From an uncultured Anaerotruncus sp. (lineage in GTDB: Bacteria; Bacillota; Clostridia; Oscillospirales; Ruminococcaceae), in the NCBI GenBank assembly GCA_910586875.1, contig CAJUJI010000120.1, positions 1 through 8,659 on the forward strand: DNA of 8,659 nucleotides, given 5' to 3'. Below the pieces are notes generated by a model. It saw only the letters and a list, made by a program, of their open reading frames with translations. It was not told where the DNA came from and made no database searches. Below are positions 6,294-8,659 of the stretch, piece by piece. Both the position numbers and the translations under genes were made by a program. The stretch's first letter is position 1. Each line of letters starts with the position of its first letter.

Positions 6294-7501
6294 TTCGCCG
6301 CCTCCTTTTTGGCCGCCGGCCGCTTTTTAAACAGGTCGGGGAGCTCCTTATCCCCCATGATGCCGCGGCGGAAGAACAACACGACAATCATAATCACGAC
6401 CGAAAATACCACCATCCGGAACCCGTTGCGCAGCAGCGGCAGCTTAAACCCGCTGGCGAGCACCACCTCATTGTCCAAAAAGCGCAGCCACCACTCGGAG
6501 CAGGCCACATACAAAAAGGTCGCGATGCAGCTTCCGGAGATCGAACCGATGCCGCCGATTACCACAATCAGCAGAATTTCATAGGTCATGGTGGAGGTGT
6601 AAACCATCGCCTGGGCGTTGTTGGCGTACATCGCGAACAGCGCGCCGCCTACCCCTGCAAAAAACGCGGAGATACAAAAGGACAGCATCTTGTGCTTTGC
6701 CAGGTTGATGCCCATCGCCTCCGCCGCAATTTCGTCCTCGCGGATGGCCTTAAACGCGCGGCCATAGGAGGAGTTGATCAGCATAATGATCACAGCAATG
6801 CACAAAATCGCAATCAGGAACGGGAAGAAGGTGGACAGATACAGCACCACCTTGCCGCCGGACTTGATATTAAAGCTGGTGAAGGTTGGAAAGCTCTTGA
6901 TCATGTTCGCGCCGTTGGTAATCGGGCCGAGCGCCTGCCACTGGAAGACTGCGCGCAGAATTTCCGCAAAGCCCAGCGTTGCAATCGCAAGGTAGTCGCT
7001 CTTGAGCCGCAGCACCGGCAGCCCGATCAGCCAGGCAAAAAACGCCGCCACACAGCCCGCCAGAATCAGCGCCAGCAGCACCCCCAGCACCAGACTGATT
7101 GCGCCGCCTACCCCCTCGTTGCCAAAAATCGCCCCAAACATCTCCTGCAACGAAAAGTGAATGGCCGAACCGCCGTACAGATAATACACCGAGTCCCGCA
7201 CGCTGGTTGGAACGGTGAGGATCGCGTAGGTATAAGCGCCCAGCAGCATGAAGCCCGCCTGCCCCAACGAAAACAGCCCTGTAAAACCGTTGAGCAGATT
7301 CATCGACACTGCAACCAGCGAATAAACCGCGCCCTTTTTGAGCACCGTAAAGAGCATGGAAACCGGTTGGAGCAGCTTTGGCAGCGAGCCTGCCGGCAGA
7401 AGGAAGCTCATATTTTCCAGCAGCACCACCACCGCGAGCACCGCAACCGCGCAGATCAAGGCAATCCAGGCGCCCTTTTTGCTTTTTTTCGCTTCTAACA
7501 T
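6290..7501 (-). CDS. livM: Branched-chain amino acid ABC transporter permease LivM
   Basis: A 403-aa polytopic membrane protein. A basic N-terminus (LEAKKSKKG) precedes the first membrane segment (about 11-29), with further hydrophobic segments throughout (for example 60-93, 133-160, 222-243, 272-295, 306-334 and 361-377). Family hallmarks are the GLFSLGQAGFMLLGAY stretch (75-90), LPVLRLKSDYLAIATLGFAEI (161-181) and the ATPase-contacting loop AIREDEIAAEAMGIN (252-266). The C-terminus ends in a Lys/Ala-rich tail (KKRPAAKKEAAK). I chose ATG 7501 because AGGAGG lies at 7510-7515 with an 8-base spacer; the in-frame ATG at 7576 would place 25 residues inside livH and has no such site. The ribosome binding site overlaps the livH stop. 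With LivH it forms the transmembrane channel of the importer. Confidence 0.94.
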   Translation of the reverse strand: MLEAKKSKKGAWIALICAVAVLAVVVLLENMSFLLPAGSLPKLLQPVSMLFTVLKKGAVYSLVAVSMNLLNGFTGLFSLGQAGFMLLGAYTYAILTVPTSVRDSVYYLYGGSAIHFSLQEMFGAIFGNEGVGGAISLVLGVLLALILAGCVAAFFAWLIGLPVLRLKSDYLAIATLGFAEILRAVFQWQALGPITNGANMIKSFPTFTSFNIKSGGKVVLYLSTFFPFLIAILCIAVIIMLINSSYGRAFKAIREDEIAAEAMGINLAKHKMLSFCISAFFAGVGGALFAMYANNAQAMVYTSTMTYEILLIVVIGGIGSISGSCIATFLYVACSEWWLRFLDNEVVLASGFKLPLLRNGFRMVVFSVVIMIVVLFFRRGIMGDKELPDLFKKRPAAKKEAAK

Positions 7502-7509
7502 CCCAGGCA

Positions 7510-7517
7510 CCTCCTTA
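7510..7517 (-). promoter_or_regulatory. RBS of livM overlapping livH stop (TAAGGAGG)
   Basis: The livH stop TAA (7517-7515) shares a base with AGGAGG (7515-7510), 8 bases before livM ATG 7501. This arrangement matches the pyrI/cyclophilin junction and argues for translational coupling and for the shorter livM start. Confidence 0.8.
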
Positions 7518-8399
7518 AACCTTATCGGTTGCCTTCTCACCGAACAGGCCGGTGGGCTTCGCAACCAGAATGACAATCAACAGCGCAAAGGTGAATGCGT
7601 CCACAAAGGTGGTCGCCCCCTCAAACGGCAGCGCCTTGATGATGTTCTCACAAATGCCGATCAAAAACGCGCCGATAACCGCGCCGGGAATCGAGCCGAT
7701 GCCGCCGAATACCGCCGCAACAAACGCCTTCAAGCCAGGCATCGCGCCTGCGGTCGGTGTGATGTAGGGGTAATTGGTAAAATAAAGCGCCGAGCCAACC
7801 CCCGCCAAAAACGAGCCGATGATAAAGGTGATCGAAATGATCGAGTTGATCTTGATGCCCATGAGCTGGCTGGTTTCAAAGTCCTTTGCCACCGCCCGCA
7901 TCGCCATTCCAATTTTGGTGTGGTTGATCAGCTGGGTCAGCGCCACCACCAGCGCCACCACCAAAAACGGCGTGATCAGCGTCACCCATTTGGTCGGTGT
8001 CCCCGCAATCGGCACCGACTCGGACAAAAACGGGATGGTCGGATAGTTCATCGGCTGGCCGCCGGTGACATAAGTCGCTGTGTTTTGCAGCAGATAGCTC
8101 ACACCGATCGCCGAGATCATGACCGACATACGAGGGGCCGAGCGCAGCGGCTTGTATGCCACCCGCTCGATGAGAAAGCCGAGCCCCACTGTCAAAATCA
8201 GCACCAGCGGCAACGCAACCATCAGCGGCAAGCTCGCGCTCAGGTAGATCAGCAGCAACCCAGCCACCATAAATACATCGCCGTGCGCAAAGTTGATCAG
8301 GCGCAGAATGCCGTATACCATCGTGTAGCCAATCGCAATCAGCGCGTATTGCCCGCCTACCGAAACGCCGGACAAGAGAATAGATATTGCAAATTCCAT
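7515..8399 (-). CDS. livH: Branched-chain amino acid ABC transporter permease LivH
   Basis: A 294-aa integral membrane permease, close to the usual LivH length (about 290-310 aa). The N-terminus GVSVGGQYALIAIGYTMVYG (11-30) followed by ILRLINFAHGDVFM (31-44) is a strong family signature. The loop AMRAVAKDFETSQLMGI (166-182) is the EAA-like coupling segment that contacts the ATPases, and GLKAFVAAVFGGIGSIPGAVIGA (222-244) is conserved near the end. About eight hydrophobic segments are apparent. ATG 8399 has AGGAGG at 8408-8413 with an 8-base spacer. It is the first liv gene in transcription order; the periplasmic-type binding protein (LivJ/LivK) that usually precedes it is absent from the remaining 260 bases and may lie beyond the edge. 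Leu/Ile/Val is the default substrate; other amino acids or amides are possible in this family. Confidence 0.95.
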   Translation of the reverse strand: MEFAISILLSGVSVGGQYALIAIGYTMVYGILRLINFAHGDVFMVAGLLLIYLSASLPLMVALPLVLILTVGLGFLIERVAYKPLRSAPRMSVMISAIGVSYLLQNTATYVTGGQPMNYPTIPFLSESVPIAGTPTKWVTLITPFLVVALVVALTQLINHTKIGMAMRAVAKDFETSQLMGIKINSIISITFIIGSFLAGVGSALYFTNYPYITPTAGAMPGLKAFVAAVFGGIGSIPGAVIGAFLIGICENIIKALPFEGATTFVDAFTFALLIVILVAKPTGLFGEKATDKV

Positions 8400-8425
8400 A
8401 AGGTGAACCTCCTTTTATATTGATG

Positions 8426-8524
8426 CGAGACCGTCTCGAAAAAGGCCGCAGCAGCCGCTTTCGAGGCAGCCCCGTGCGAGGCTGTGTGCAGATAGCACAG
8501 ATGGCGAGTGTGTTTACACTCGCC
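8426..8524 (-). promoter_or_regulatory. Cluster of overlapping hairpins in the livH leader
   Basis: Five inverted repeats are packed into about 100 bases directly before livH: 8503-8524 (perfect 9-bp stem GGCGAGTGT/ACACTCGCC, loop GTTT), 8482-8500 (CTGTG/CACAG), 8467-8484 (CAGCC/GGCTG), 8435-8465 (CTCGAAA/TTTCGAG outer stem, extendable to about 12 pairs with one mismatch) and 8426-8438 (CGAGAC-C-GTCTCG). The second and third share bases, as do the fourth and fifth, so they are alternative folds. On the minus strand a TTTTT occurs in the 3' arm of the 8435-8465 hairpin. This could be an attenuator or leader RNA for the liv genes, or a palindromic intergenic repeat element. I cannot match it to a known riboswitch. 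Confidence 0.45.
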
Positions 8525-8557
8525 CGAATGGTTGTCTATTGACCGCGTCGCACCTCT

Positions 8558-8659
8558 CCCCACGCTGCAACCCGAACCAAAGGTTTCGTCCATCTCCCCC
8601 ACGATGCAACCCGAACCAGAAGTTTCGTCCATCTCCCCCACGCTGCAACCCGAACCAGA
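8558..8659. repeat. 39-bp tandem repeat, at least 2.6 copies, running off the edge
   Basis: ACG(C/A)TGCAACCCGAACC recurs at 8562, 8601 and 8640, exactly 39 bases apart, with only a few substitutions between copies (for example ACGC/ACGA and AAAGG/AGAAG). The left boundary is blurred by a one-base difference in a C-run near 8558. The unit is a multiple of three, so on the minus strand a frame stays open and encodes a 13-residue repeat (VGEMDETxGSGCx). That frame runs on non-repetitively and into livH, so a protein is doubtful. The true copy number is unknown because the array is cut by the window end. Confidence 0.85.

Noticed and set aside
6692..7498. Plus-strand frame of 268 aa opposite livM
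   Set aside because: Same Arg/Gln/His-rich antisense composition, no RBS, and fully covered by livM, whose family motifs are clear.
7338..8423. Plus-strand frame of 361 aa opposite livH/livM
   Set aside because: Its product is extremely rich in Arg, Gln, His and Asn with no domain; it is the antisense shadow of GC-rich membrane protein genes.
8357..8641. Minus-strand open frame of 94 aa through the 39-bp repeat and into livH
   Set aside because: It starts with GTG inside the repeat, has no ribosome binding site, becomes non-repetitive low-complexity sequence across the hairpins and overlaps livH by 43 bases. The openness follows from the repeat unit being a multiple of three. Sequence beyond the edge could change this.
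8558..8659. CRISPR array
   Set aside because: The period is 39 bases with the whole unit repeated; there are no unique spacers between conserved repeats.

Overview
The window looks like chromosome from a GC-rich, spore-forming, probably motile member of the Clostridia (Oscillospirales/Ruminococcaceae-like). The reasons are a ypeB spore germination gene, a cheV chemotaxis gene, a two-subunit aspartate carbamoyltransferase (pyrB plus zinc-binding pyrI), strong AGGAGG ribosome binding sites and a high-GC third codon position. The taxonomic placement is inference; there is no rRNA or other marker here.

Layout: ypeB (184-1539) is the only gene on the plus strand. It runs into a strong hairpin terminator (1604-1631) shared with the convergent minus-strand cluster. 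Everything else is on the minus strand, so transcription order runs from high to low coordinates. From the right edge this is: a structured, repeat-rich non-coding stretch (about 8420-8659); livH-livM-livG-livF (8399 down to 4745), a branched-chain amino-acid-type ABC importer without its binding-protein gene in view; a 235-base gap holding a GC-rich hairpin and two sigma-A-type promoters; cheV (4509-3568); a hairpin terminator (3524-3552); and pyrB-pyrI-cyclophilin (3475-1638).

The liv genes form one tightly packed operon: livM's ribosome binding site overlaps the livH stop, livM/livG overlap by ATGA, and livG/livF overlap by 14 bases. It encodes two permeases and two ATPases of one membrane transporter. 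pyrB/pyrI are coupled the same way (ATGA) and encode the catalytic and regulatory chains of class B ATCase, the committed step of pyrimidine synthesis. A cytosolic cyclophilin gene is attached directly behind pyrI, with a TAAGGAGG stop/SD overlap. CheV joins a CheW-like coupling domain to a receiver domain.

Most of the window is conventional, and I found no new multi-gene system. The part worth a second look is the right-hand 240 bases: a 39-bp tandem repeat (13 codons per unit) running off the edge, next to a cluster of mutually exclusive hairpins directly in front of livH. Lesser points are the TTG start of pyrB behind a hairpin, the pyrBI-cyclophilin linkage, an insertion in LivG and tandem promoters before cheV.
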